A stretch of 64,000 bases of DNA from an uncultured Flavobacteriales bacterium (GTDB taxonomy: Bacteria; Bacteroidota; Bacteroidia; Flavobacteriales; Flavobacteriaceae): positions 19,306 through 83,305 of the forward strand of contig CAJXRD010000008.1 of the NCBI GenBank assembly GCA_913058295.1, given 5' to 3'. Both the position numbers and the translations under genes were made by a program. Under the pieces are notes generated by a model. The model was not told where the DNA came from. It saw only the letters and a list, made by a program, of their open reading frames with translations, and made no database searches. Shown here one piece after another: positions 44,418 through 53,387 of the stretch (the first letter of the stretch is position 1; each line of letters opens with the position of its first letter).

Positions 44418-44564
44418 ATAGCAAAAAAGCATGTAGTTCTATTTTTCATCATTTGATGAGTCATGAAAAGTTGGAAAGAAGAAGGTGTTAACTCATATTG
44501 GAATTGAAGGATAAGTACAAAAAATTTAAATATTTTGTATACTTGTATAAATATTAATTTTATT

Positions 44565-45404
44565 ATGAAACACCTAAAAATTGCTTTATTTCTTTTGATT
44601 GGTATGATGACTAATCAATTCTTGTTAGCTCAGGATGATATAATTAAAAACTCAATTTTAACAGATAAGTTTATTATTCATGCTGGTATTTTTAATCCAA
44701 TAAAAAAAGTAAATGTACAAGCAGATGGAAATATTCCTGATGTCTTTGAAGAAGAAGTTGCATTTGATGAGAAATTTGGTTTGAGTGACTTTGAAACCAC
44801 ATTTACACTTAATTTCACTTGGCGTTTTTCGAAAAAATGGCAACTAAAAGCTGAATATTTTGATATAACTAACGTAGGTAATGCTTTATTAACAGATGAT
44901 GTTGAGTGGAATGATCTAGTTTTTCAAGAGGGTAGTTTTGTAAAAGGAGGTTTTGGAATTTCTTTATATAAAATATTTATTGGAAGAATTATCTCTACGG
45001 GAGATAAGCATGAATTAGGTGGTGGCTTGGGAGTACATATATTAGATGTCAATGCTTTTTTAGAAGGCAAAGTTCTATTATCTGATAACCAAATTAATTT
45101 TAAAAAAAGTAAAGTTTCTGTTGTAGCCCCATTACCTAATATTGGTGTTTGGTATATATATGCGCCTACTGAAAAGTTGTCTTTTGATGCAAGTGTTGAT
45201 TGGTTTGGAATAAAAATAGGAGATTTTGGTGGAGGATTGTGGAATGTAAGCCCAGGTATTAATTATCAATTTTTTAAAAATTTTGGTTTAAGTGTACATT
45301 ATAAATTTTATAAAGTAGATGTTGATGTTGATAAAGATAAATGGAATGGTAATTTTAATATGAGTTTTAGTGGGCCAACTGCTACCTTATATGGTAATTT
45401 TTAA
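44565..45404 (+). CDS. hypothetical outer membrane protein
   Basis: 279 residues from the preferred start at 44565 (MKHLKIALFLLIGMMTNQFLLAQ, a signal peptide); the track's extra ten residues are rejected. The mature protein alternates polar and hydrophobic residues as in an 8-10 strand barrel (TTFTLNFTWRFSKKWQLKAE, ISTGDKHELGGGLGVHILDV, GLSVHYKFYKVDVDVDKDKW) and ends with ATLYGNF, an aromatic-terminated strand. I recognise no named family with confidence. The region on each side is decayed sequence. Confidence 0.6.
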   Translation: MKHLKIALFLLIGMMTNQFLLAQDDIIKNSILTDKFIIHAGIFNPIKKVNVQADGNIPDVFEEEVAFDEKFGLSDFETTFTLNFTWRFSKKWQLKAEYFDITNVGNALLTDDVEWNDLVFQEGSFVKGGFGISLYKIFIGRIISTGDKHELGGGLGVHILDVNAFLEGKVLLSDNQINFKKSKVSVVAPLPNIGVWYIYAPTEKLSFDASVDWFGIKIGDFGGGLWNVSPGINYQFFKNFGLSVHYKFYKVDVDVDKDKWNGNFNMSFSGPTATLYGNF

Positions 45405-45703
45405 ATTTATTGCATAAATTGAATATTAAAATTAAGATAGTTTCCTATGATAAAAACAATAAAAAAACCACTAAATTACCGTATAAAATTTATATCTTTT
45501 AATGACAAATAAAAAACTTTTCTAAGTAGATTTCAACCTTCATATGACACATACTAGTGAATACCTTAAACCAATTCTTCGTCGCCTTAAAAAATTAATA
45601 GACTTGAATATTTTAAATATGCTAAAAAAGGAATCAAATTAGCTGAAGATTTATCTTGAAATTGAATCATGTTATTTTTGGTTAAAGATTAGAAATAATT
45701 AGA
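45405..45703. other. 299-bp region without a recognisable gene
   Basis: A+T-rich, no ORF of useful length. A short stretch (near 45600-45660) can be read as YAKKGIKLAEDLS in one frame, resembling a TPR helix, and may be residue of a dead gene, but this is too weak to annotate. Confidence 0.6.
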
Positions 45704-46756
45704 TTATAATCCTAATTTGTCTTCAAACCAATCAAATAATTTTCTCATAGGCTTATTGTCATTAAATCGATAACCTAAATAGATATTAAATGATCCTGAA
45801 TTTCTTTTAAATTCATCTATATCACTATTAGAATAATTGTAATTTTTTAATTTATATGAGGTGCCAAAAAACCATCGATAACTGTTATATCCAATATTCA
45901 ATTCACTTTCTATTGCAAAGGTGAGATTATTAAATAATTCTTTACTTAAATTGTTGTCCCCATATTTATATTGAGAATAATTATAACCTATTCCAGGATG
46001 AACACCTACAGTAGCAAACCATTTTTTATTATAAACAAAAGTATATAGGTACCCCACTTGTGCTATTAAATCAAAACTATTAATTAAATCAATTTCTTCA
46101 ACTTCTGGTACATCTGTAAAATTTGTTTCGGTAACGCTATAATTAAAAATCAATCGCGGTATTAAACTTCCAGCACTTTTTAATTGTCTTTCAGTTTGTG
46201 CATAATGAGCTCTAAAAGAATAGTTTCGATTTACTATAAAATAAGTACTCCCCTCTATCGATTGCAAAACTGTATTTTTTAATTGAATATCTAAATCATC
46301 TCCAGCTGTAGAGGTACTACTAAAAAATCCTTGATAATAATTGTATTTTAGTTCTTGCCTCCATCTATCCGAGAAAAAGAAATTTAAACTCATTGCAAAA
46401 GCTTTGCTATCATTAAGTTCTTGAAGGTCCTGTTTGTTTAATAAAAATTTTGGAGTAAATGCAAAACCGATGGCTATCCATTTATAATCTAATGACAGAC
46501 CCAATTGATATTCTGATGCAGGTCTTATTTCTATTGTTTCTCCAGTAGTTCCATTTTTTAATTCAATTCTTGGTACATCTGAAGTCAACTCACTTCTAAT
46601 AATAATATTTTCAAAATAATTTACACGATATAATGAGTCATAACCTTCTTTCTCTGCATGTAATACTTGCATCTCAAAATCATAATTTCTTATGTTTTGG
46701 GAAAAAGTATTTGTCATAATAAACAAGAAAATAAAGAAAGTACAATTTAGCTTCAT
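45704..46756 (-). CDS. DUF4421 family outer membrane protein
   Basis: 350 residues. Signal peptide MKLNCTFFIFLFIMTNTFSQ, then IEIRPASEYQLGLSLDYKWIA and IGFAFTPKFLLN, the opening of DUF4421 proteins. It continues as barrel strands (FFSDRWRQELKYNYYQGFF, NYSFRAHYAQTERQLKSAGS, NSGSFNIYLGYRFNDNKPMR). These are predicted outer-membrane barrels in Bacteroidota with unknown role. It is the only intact minus-strand gene inside the proposed island. Confidence 0.75.
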   Translation of the reverse strand: MKLNCTFFIFLFIMTNTFSQNIRNYDFEMQVLHAEKEGYDSLYRVNYFENIIIRSELTSDVPRIELKNGTTGETIEIRPASEYQLGLSLDYKWIAIGFAFTPKFLLNKQDLQELNDSKAFAMSLNFFFSDRWRQELKYNYYQGFFSSTSTAGDDLDIQLKNTVLQSIEGSTYFIVNRNYSFRAHYAQTERQLKSAGSLIPRLIFNYSVTETNFTDVPEVEEIDLINSFDLIAQVGYLYTFVYNKKWFATVGVHPGIGYNYSQYKYGDNNLSKELFNNLTFAIESELNIGYNSYRWFFGTSYKLKNYNYSNSDIDEFKRNSGSFNIYLGYRFNDNKPMRKLFDWFEDKLGL

Positions 46757-46933
46757 AAATCGTTTAATATAATTGGAGCAAGTTACTTAAAATTAAATTT
46801 AACATATCAATATTTTGGCTATGTTTCTTCTTTTAAAAATATAGGATGTTTGGTTTATAGTGTAAAATATTAAGATATAAGTGCACAATAAATATTCGAA
46901 ATTGAAATAGTAGAGATACAATAATTTAAAAGG

Positions 46934-47419
46934 ATGAGAAAAACAATTTTCACTATATGTATGGCAACGTTTCTTTTTAGTTGTAATCAAAATAATAAGA
47001 GGATTACAACTTTAGAAAATCAAATAAAAGCTATAGAAAAAGAGTTGAATGATACTTATAAACCAGGATTTGGAATAACAATGAGTAATATTCAATTACA
47101 TCATTCAAAACTTTGGTTTGCAGGATTAAATCAGAACTGGGAATTAGCCGAATTTGAGATTCACGAAATTAAAGAAAGATTTGATGATATTGAAAAATAT
47201 CAAGAAGACAAAAAAGAAACCGAAATGATTACAATGATCAAACCTTTTTTAGACAGTCTTGATAAGACAATTGAAGAAAAAGACATAAATAAATTTAAAA
47301 TTAATTATGGGTCGTTAACTAACACTTGTAATCGTTGTCACAAAGTAAATAATCATGAATTTATAGAAATTAAAATTCCAGATTTTAAATCTATAAGCAA
47401 TCAAATATTTAAGAAATAA
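46934..47419 (+). CDS. lipoprotein with one CxxCH heme-binding motif
   Basis: 161 residues with a lipoprotein signal (TICMATFLFSCNQ). A coiled-coil-like helix follows (ITTLENQIKAIEKELNDTY). Near the C-terminus is TNTCNRCHKVNNHEFIEIKI: a single CNRCH motif for covalent heme c, placed as in helical-bundle cytochromes of the c' kind. It might bind a c-type heme and carry electrons in the periplasm. No cytochrome maturation genes are nearby. It is followed on the same strand by the broken amidohydrolase. Confidence 0.6.
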   Translation: MRKTIFTICMATFLFSCNQNNKRITTLENQIKAIEKELNDTYKPGFGITMSNIQLHHSKLWFAGLNQNWELAEFEIHEIKERFDDIEKYQEDKKETEMITMIKPFLDSLDKTIEEKDINKFKINYGSLTNTCNRCHKVNNHEFIEIKIPDFKSISNQIFKK

Positions 47420-47518
47420 ATAACTTTTCAATATTTGCGAAAATAAACGAAAAGATAGTGCATGAAAATTTGCTACAATTCATATATAAGACCATTGAAA
47501 CAATTAAAATTTTAAAAG

Positions 47519-47935
47519 ATGAGAACATTACTATCACTAACCCTTATTTTGGGAATAACTTTGCTGATATCTTGTAAGCAAGAGCAAAAAAATGAAAGTA
47601 TAAATCCAACTATAATTTATGGTGGAGGAGATATTATAACCATGCAAGGTGATTCGCCAGAATATACAGAAGCTCTTGTTGTTAGGGGTAATGAAATTTT
47701 ATTCGTTGGTTCATTAAAAGACGCAAAATCAAATGCGGATGAAGGTTATAAATATATAGATCTTGAGGGAAATACATTATTGCCAGGATTTATTGATGGT
47801 CATGGCCTAGAGAAAGGAAAATTAGCAGACATGGTTATTTTAAACAAAAACCCTTTAAAGGTCCAAGAAGAGGATATTAAGAAAATTTTAGTCTTAGAAA
47901 CAATAAAGGAAGGAGTTTCTGTTTATAAGAAATAA
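47519..47935 (+). pseudogene. amidohydrolase (YtcJ-like) with the catalytic core deleted in frame
   Basis: 138 codons. The N-terminal part has a lipobox (LLISCKQ), then IIYGGGDIITMQGDSPEYTE, ALVVRGNEILFVGSLKDAK and LEGNTLLPGFIDGH, the exact start of metal-dependent amidohydrolases up to the first metal histidine. It then jumps straight to LEKGKLADMVILNKNPLKV and VLETIKEGVSVYKK, the last strands of the same family. Some 400 residues of the barrel, with nearly all metal ligands, are missing. The join is at about 47803. It cannot be an active hydrolase; it is a deletion derivative rather than a natural small protein. Confidence 0.75.
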
Positions 47936-48090
47936 CTATTTTTACTTAGTATAGTACCTTGCTACAGCCCTTAACCGTTGTAAAAAAAATAGTGCCAAAC
48001 TAATTATTTTTTGCTATTTTCGGTATCTTAAATTTAATAGGTATTCTATTCATTTTAATAGTAAGAATTAAATAATAACACATTTATATT

Positions 48091-50556
48091 ATGAAAACAT
48101 CATATCTAGTTCAAGTAATTTTTGCATCTTTTTTAATTTTAATGGTATCATGTAAATCAGACAACGTGCAAGAAAATTCAAAAAGCACTAAACTTGAGCC
48201 GACGAATATTAAGGAACGAACCATAATTGGTTATTCAAACAAACATACTGTTCGAGGAGGTGAGACCATCGAATTTAAACTTTCTGGTTTTAATGGTGGT
48301 CAAGCGAACGCTCAGCTAGTTCAAATAATAAATGGAGACAGTATTTCCAAATATAGAGAACATTTTAAGGTTGAACCTGTTAGTAGTTCCTTTGATGGAA
48401 ATGTTGACTTAATTGAACAAGAATTACATTTAGGCTCTTACATTAATATTGACAATATTAGCAAGCTAGATGAATTTGATGATTTTACTATTGGAGGTTA
48501 TTTCTATCCTACCTTTTTGCCAAGTGAATATGTTTTTCCAGAAACCATAGATCCTTTTAGTCCACCTTCTGTAGATATTGCTCTATCTCTTGAGAATCAA
48601 ACCTTATTTAGTAGAATGAATGTAGATGAAAAATTAGGTTGGGCATTACAATTAGATAAAGTTGGGCAATTGATATTTGTTCATGGTAATGGAGACCAAA
48701 TTAAAAAATACCCAACAGATATTACAATAAAAACATGGGATTGGAGCTATATTGCCTTAGGAGTAGATTCAAATAGTAAATCTGTAACGGTTCATTTAAT
48801 GGAAACTCCTTGGAGTGCAGGAGATCAATTTGTAGCTCAAAAAACATCTGTTACAATACAGCTCGAGAATGAATTATCTCAAAGTAAAACGCTTCGTATT
48901 GCAGCTTTAAGTGCTGGTGAAATTGAAGAAGGGCGTACTTTTTCAAAACCTATTGATGTTTTTACTGGTAGAATTCAAGATATTAGATTTTTCAATAAAC
49001 AACTCACAGATACCGATCTTGAAGGATTAAAAAATAAGAATCTACCAACAGAATTGCTAAAATCACAAATAAGTTATTGGAATTTCTCTAAAGGTATTGG
49101 TACTGGTAATGTTTTAGACGATGGAAAATTAGGACTACATGGAAAATCCGTTAACGTTCCAGAAAGAGCAGTAAGAGGTGTTTTTTGGGATAAACAATCC
49201 GTAAATTGGCAAGACGATATTGAAGGCTATAATGCTATTCATTTTTTCGCAGACGATTTGGCCGATGCAGAATGGAAAACAAGTTTTTCCTATCAAATTC
49301 CCGAAAGCCTTAAGTCTGGCATCTATGCTGCCAAAATTACTCAGGATGGTTTCGATGAATATATTACCTTTTTTGTTGCAGCTCCAAAAAATAAGCCTAC
49401 AGCTAAAGTTGCGCTTTGGATGTCTGATTTTAATTATTTAGCTTATTCAAACATTAGTATCGGTGTTTATGCTGAGAATAATTATCCAGGACATAGTTGG
49501 AATAAGTCTGATGCAGCATTTTTAGAAAATAATAAACCTTTTGCAACAGGAGGTGTTTATAACAAACACGTAGATGGATCCTATTATTCTTATGCTACAA
49601 GATTAAAACCCGATTTAGGAATGAAACCAAATGGAATATTAGCCTATAATTTTGTGGCAGATACACATATTTCAAGTTATTTGGAAGCTATGAATTATGA
49701 GTACGATATCATTACCGATGAAATTATTCATGAGGAAGGCATAGATTTATTAAGTAAATATCCAGTGGTGATCAGTTCTACACATCCCGAATATCCCTCT
49801 GCAAAAATTTATGATGCTATGCAGGTATATACTAATGATGGTGGACGATTTATGTACATAGGAGCTAATGGTTTCTTTTGGAATACAGATCTTCACCCAA
49901 CCAATAAAAATATTTTTGAAAGTAGAAATTTTGCTGCTTTAGGAGAACGTTATTTAGAAAGTGGCATTAGAGGTGGTCTTACTGTTGAAGTTGGTAAAAT
50001 CCCTTGGTCTGCTTTTGGAGTACACACTAGCGGCATGGTATTTACGGGATCAAGCCCCTACAAAAAAACAAAAGATGCCGAAAATCCAAGAGTAAAATGG
50101 ATGTTTAATGGCACAACTGAAGGTGATACTTTTGGTGAATATGGTATTGATCAAATAAGAGGAGGTGCCGCTGGCTTTGAAGTGGATGCTGCAGATTATA
50201 CAAGAGGAACACCGAGAAATGCATTAATTTTAGCAGAAGGGAATAGTTTTGAAGGTACAGTAGAAGATATTGTTGTTTCGCAGTTACCGCTTTCAATCTT
50301 TTATCACCCTTCAGAGGCAGAATCAATTATCAAGGCAAGTATGGCATTTTTTGAAACACCTAATGGTGGTGCCGTGTTCACAACTGGCTCAATTACGTGG
50401 ATAAGCTCTACATTTGAAAATAATTACCAAAATGATGTTGCAATTATTACAAAGAATATTATTGATCGATTCTTAGACCCGACACCTTTCCCTAAAGTAG
50501 ATACAGAAAGTTTAGAAAATGTAAATCGATTATTAGGAAATCCTGAATATGATTAA
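48091..50556 (+). CDS. N,N-dimethylformamidase large-subunit-like lipoprotein
   Basis: 821 residues. Lipobox LILMVSCKS. The N-terminal part (TIIGYSNKHTVRGGETIEFK ... LVQIINGD ... HLGSYINI) and the C-terminal half match the N,N-dimethylformamidase beta-subunit family. A LamG-like domain lies at about 120-315. Candidate iron ligands, by analogy with the two-tyrosine one-carboxylate centre of the Paracoccus enzyme, are Tyr449 (NYLAYSN), Tyr490 (GGVYNKHVDGS) and Glu567 with His565 in ISSTHPEYPS. The family hydrolyses formamides, but the substrate of this exported form is unknown. No small subunit is visible. It overlaps the next gene by 8 bp. Confidence 0.75.
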   Translation: MKTSYLVQVIFASFLILMVSCKSDNVQENSKSTKLEPTNIKERTIIGYSNKHTVRGGETIEFKLSGFNGGQANAQLVQIINGDSISKYREHFKVEPVSSSFDGNVDLIEQELHLGSYINIDNISKLDEFDDFTIGGYFYPTFLPSEYVFPETIDPFSPPSVDIALSLENQTLFSRMNVDEKLGWALQLDKVGQLIFVHGNGDQIKKYPTDITIKTWDWSYIALGVDSNSKSVTVHLMETPWSAGDQFVAQKTSVTIQLENELSQSKTLRIAALSAGEIEEGRTFSKPIDVFTGRIQDIRFFNKQLTDTDLEGLKNKNLPTELLKSQISYWNFSKGIGTGNVLDDGKLGLHGKSVNVPERAVRGVFWDKQSVNWQDDIEGYNAIHFFADDLADAEWKTSFSYQIPESLKSGIYAAKITQDGFDEYITFFVAAPKNKPTAKVALWMSDFNYLAYSNISIGVYAENNYPGHSWNKSDAAFLENNKPFATGGVYNKHVDGSYYSYATRLKPDLGMKPNGILAYNFVADTHISSYLEAMNYEYDIITDEIIHEEGIDLLSKYPVVISSTHPEYPSAKIYDAMQVYTNDGGRFMYIGANGFFWNTDLHPTNKNIFESRNFAALGERYLESGIRGGLTVEVGKIPWSAFGVHTSGMVFTGSSPYKKTKDAENPRVKWMFNGTTEGDTFGEYGIDQIRGGAAGFEVDAADYTRGTPRNALILAEGNSFEGTVEDIVVSQLPLSIFYHPSEAESIIKASMAFFETPNGGAVFTTGSITWISSTFENNYQNDVAIITKNIIDRFLDPTPFPKVDTESLENVNRLLGNPEYD

Positions 50557-51703
50557 AGTTTTAAAGGCTATAGTTTGTCTTTTAGTATTATTTTCATGGA
50601 ACCTGTCATTTTCACAAGTTTCAGATGATTCTATTGCAGATAATCGCCCAAAAAACGAACATTTCTTCGAAGCATACGTCTACTTAATCAGTCAGGATGC
50701 TTTGCAATCGAAAGATGCATTCAGTGTGGCTAATTCCTTAAATATTATTGGAGATTTTGTGCTTCTTGGAAGGAATAAATCAAATAGTACACATTTGGAT
50801 TATTGGGTCTATACTACAGAACCTTCAAATCCTGAAGAATCTGTCCCTGAATTAGCAAATAATGCAGGTTTACTTTGGAATACCAATGATTTAGGTACCA
50901 ACGTTTTTTTAAGTGGTATTGGAGTATTAGCATTCCGCCAAAATTTATTGAACGACCGATTATTAATAAAAGCAGGGAAATTATTTCCAGGAGTACATTA
51001 TCAATCAAATTATTATGCTCCTAATAATTCTGAAGTACATATGAATAATATGTTATCTGGTGGCCCCACTTCATCGTGGTTTGGATTACTAGGGCTTGGG
51101 CTAATGGCTGAATACACTGATGACTATTGGTTTGGAAAAGCTGGGATTCATGATGCAAGTGCTGTTAAAGAAATAGATTTTGAGAGTTTGTCTGATGGAG
51201 CTTTTATGTACATTTTTGAAGCAGGAATTAAAGCTAATAATTCTCTAGACAGAAGAGTTTCGTTGCTCTATTCTTATGTAGATGACAAACCGGATAAAAG
51301 TCCAGAAAATGCATGGAGTTTGGGGGGTGTTTATGAATTTGGGGAGCAAGGTTTTTGGAGTTTATATGGAAGATATACCTTAAGAGAAGGTGGTCTTGGA
51401 AAAACAGAAGAAGTAAGAATTGAAGATAATAAAGTAATTCATGGAGGTTTTTTAGGAACAACCAAAAAATCCCCTTTTCATTGGAAAAAAGCTGAAATAG
51501 GCTTGGCATGGTTTATTGGAGTACCTACAGATTATCAGGTTTCCATAGGCAGTAATACGCAAACAGGTATTGAAACCTATTTTAGATGGAATTTTAAAAA
51601 ACTTATCCAAGCAGCCTTTGACTTTCAATTAATCCATACTGGAGTGCATTTAGAACCAATTATTGGAGCTAGATTTAAAGTGGGTTGGAATACTTTATTT
51701 TAA
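50549..51703 (+). CDS. porin-like outer membrane protein (OprB-like)
   Basis: 384 residues. Signal peptide ending WNLSFSQ. The barrel strands include LDYWVYTTEPSNPEE, LLIKAGKLFPGVHYQSNYYA, WFGKAGIHDASAVKEIDFES, AEIGLAWFIGVPTDYQVSIG, and a last strand IIGARFKVGWNTLF ending in phenylalanine. The arrangement (a strand with conserved N/G turn before TGIETYFRWNF) resembles carbohydrate-selective porins of the OprB type. Its start overlaps the dimethylformamidase-like gene by 8 bp, so it probably brings that enzyme's substrate or product across the outer membrane. Similarity to OprB is by impression only. Confidence 0.62.
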   Translation: MIKVLKAIVCLLVLFSWNLSFSQVSDDSIADNRPKNEHFFEAYVYLISQDALQSKDAFSVANSLNIIGDFVLLGRNKSNSTHLDYWVYTTEPSNPEESVPELANNAGLLWNTNDLGTNVFLSGIGVLAFRQNLLNDRLLIKAGKLFPGVHYQSNYYAPNNSEVHMNNMLSGGPTSSWFGLLGLGLMAEYTDDYWFGKAGIHDASAVKEIDFESLSDGAFMYIFEAGIKANNSLDRRVSLLYSYVDDKPDKSPENAWSLGGVYEFGEQGFWSLYGRYTLREGGLGKTEEVRIEDNKVIHGGFLGTTKKSPFHWKKAEIGLAWFIGVPTDYQVSIGSNTQTGIETYFRWNFKKLIQAAFDFQLIHTGVHLEPIIGARFKVGWNTLF

Positions 51704-51751
51704 CTATTTCTTAAAATATCACACAAAAATTCACAAATAATTAACCCTTTA

Positions 51752-51783
51752 TTTAAGTGATCATTCCATTTTATTTATATTTG
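51752..51783 (+). promoter_or_regulatory. candidate promoter for the PAP2-barrel gene
   Basis: TTTA (51752-51755), 20-bp spacer, TATATTTG (51776-51783), an exact TAnnTTTG box. The ATG follows 20 bases later. Confidence 0.45.
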
Positions 51784-51803
51784 ATTAACTAAATCTTGAG
51801 ATT

Positions 51804-53336
51804 ATGAAATTAAACTACCTTATTCTTTTATTAGTATCATGCATCTTTGTTATTTCTGGAAAAGCTCAAAATAATAATAATATAGTTTATAACCCTACTT
51901 TGGGATTGCAGTCTCAAAATAATAGTTTTGGCTTTATAAATAATAAAATTATTGAGGATAATAGCCCAATATCTACTCATGATTTTAAAAATTATTTAAA
52001 ATATAAAAGTTTTGAATCTGAATATAATGACTTAGTTTATTACTCTCAAACAATTGATACACTTGACACTAAAAAGAAATGGCATAAAACAGATACTGGG
52101 GTTTCATTAATAGTAGCAGGTACATTAATAGGTGTAGGAACCTATATTCAAGTAGCAAATGGATCATTTAAATATGATGTTCGTGATGAAATTAATAGGT
52201 ACTTGCCAGAATTTCATGACCCAATAGACGATTATATGCAATACATCCCCTACGCTGCAGTATTTGCTTTGGATTGGGCAGGCATTGAGAGTAAACATAA
52301 AAGTTTAAGAAAGGTTACTACTATAAGTACAGCAATTGCTTTAAATTTAATTATTATTCAAGGTTTAAAATATGGTGTTGCGGAACCAAGGCCAGATGGC
52401 TCTTCCAATAATTCATTCCCATCTGGACACACAGCAACGGCATTTATGGGTGCTCATATTTTTCATAAAGAGTATGGTCATAAAAGCCCTTTTTATAGTA
52501 TTGGAGCATATGTATTAGCATCTATGACAGGAGTTTTTAGGCAATTAAATAATAGACACTGGATATCAGATGTTTTCGTAGGTGCTGGTGTTGGTATTGG
52601 TGTTACTGAACTGGCATACTTTTTAAATGATAAGTGGTGGGACGAAAAAGGTGTTAATGAATATGTCCCTACTGAAAGAATTGTTAATAATGGCAAACCT
52701 TCATTTTTGGGTTTAAAGGTTGGATATGCTAGTTTAATAGACCTTACGGATGACAATGAACCTGGAATTACTTCAAAATCAGGGTTTAAGGTATCTGTAG
52801 AAGGAGCTTACTTTTTTAATAAATACGTTGGTGTAGGTGGTGAAATAGGATTCCAAAGTTTCCCAAATTCTGTTAACGATGATGTTAAACAAGAATTTAT
52901 AGGTTATGGGTATGATATTAAAGCTCAATCTTCAGGGGATAGAATGTATTATGCTGGTGGATATTTTCAGTATCCCTTTGGAAAAAATGCAATCGGTTCC
53001 AGATTATTATTGGGGGCTATTTCAGGACCTAATACTAAGGTTTATATAACAGAAAGAAATACTCCAGAAGATACTCAACCAAATGAATTAATTTATGCAG
53101 AATATGACCCTTCAACATCAATTAGTTGGGCTACAGGTTTTAATTATAGAAGAGTTTTAAATGATAACCTAGCATTGCGATTATTTTTTGATTATAATAT
53201 TGGAGATTCAGAATATAGCGTTAAATATATAGAGTATATAGATAATGGTACACCCGTGTATTCTCCTTCCATTAAAAAAGTTGCAAAATATGATTCCTAT
53301 TCAATTGGTATGAGTGTAGATATTATGCTATGGTAA
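51804..53336 (+). CDS. PAP2 family phosphatase fused to an outer membrane barrel domain
   Basis: 510 residues. Signal peptide MKLNYLILLLVSCIFVISGKAQ. Residues 90-270 form a PAP2 domain with all three phosphatase motifs: KYGVAEPRPDG, NNSFPSGHTATAF and FRQLNNRHWISDVFVG. From about 300 the sequence changes to barrel strands (SFLGLKVGYASLIDL, FKVSVEGAYFFNKYVGVGGE, NLALRLFFDYNIGDSEY) ending YDSYSIGMSVDIMLW. It likely dephosphorylates lipid phosphates at the outer membrane, for instance in lipid A or undecaprenyl pathways. Such PAP2-plus-barrel proteins occur in other Bacteroidota. It appears complete. Confidence 0.82.
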   Translation: MKLNYLILLLVSCIFVISGKAQNNNNIVYNPTLGLQSQNNSFGFINNKIIEDNSPISTHDFKNYLKYKSFESEYNDLVYYSQTIDTLDTKKKWHKTDTGVSLIVAGTLIGVGTYIQVANGSFKYDVRDEINRYLPEFHDPIDDYMQYIPYAAVFALDWAGIESKHKSLRKVTTISTAIALNLIIIQGLKYGVAEPRPDGSSNNSFPSGHTATAFMGAHIFHKEYGHKSPFYSIGAYVLASMTGVFRQLNNRHWISDVFVGAGVGIGVTELAYFLNDKWWDEKGVNEYVPTERIVNNGKPSFLGLKVGYASLIDLTDDNEPGITSKSGFKVSVEGAYFFNKYVGVGGEIGFQSFPNSVNDDVKQEFIGYGYDIKAQSSGDRMYYAGGYFQYPFGKNAIGSRLLLGAISGPNTKVYITERNTPEDTQPNELIYAEYDPSTSISWATGFNYRRVLNDNLALRLFFDYNIGDSEYSVKYIEYIDNGTPVYSPSIKKVAKYDSYSIGMSVDIMLW

Positions 53337-53387
53337 AAATGTAAATACTCAAACCCTATAAATAATGATTTTAAATGCGATTAACTG

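Noticed and set aside
45540-45660. Short ORF reading MTHTSEYLKPILRR and a TPR-like helix in another frame
   Set aside because: Both fragments are too short and lie in different frames; it may be dead sequence but there is no family assignment worth recording.
46799-46990. 63-residue minus-strand ORF
   Set aside because: It covers the A+T-rich promoter region and the start of the CxxCH lipoprotein gene; the composition (many Lys, Tyr, Ile) is that of translated A+T-rich DNA.
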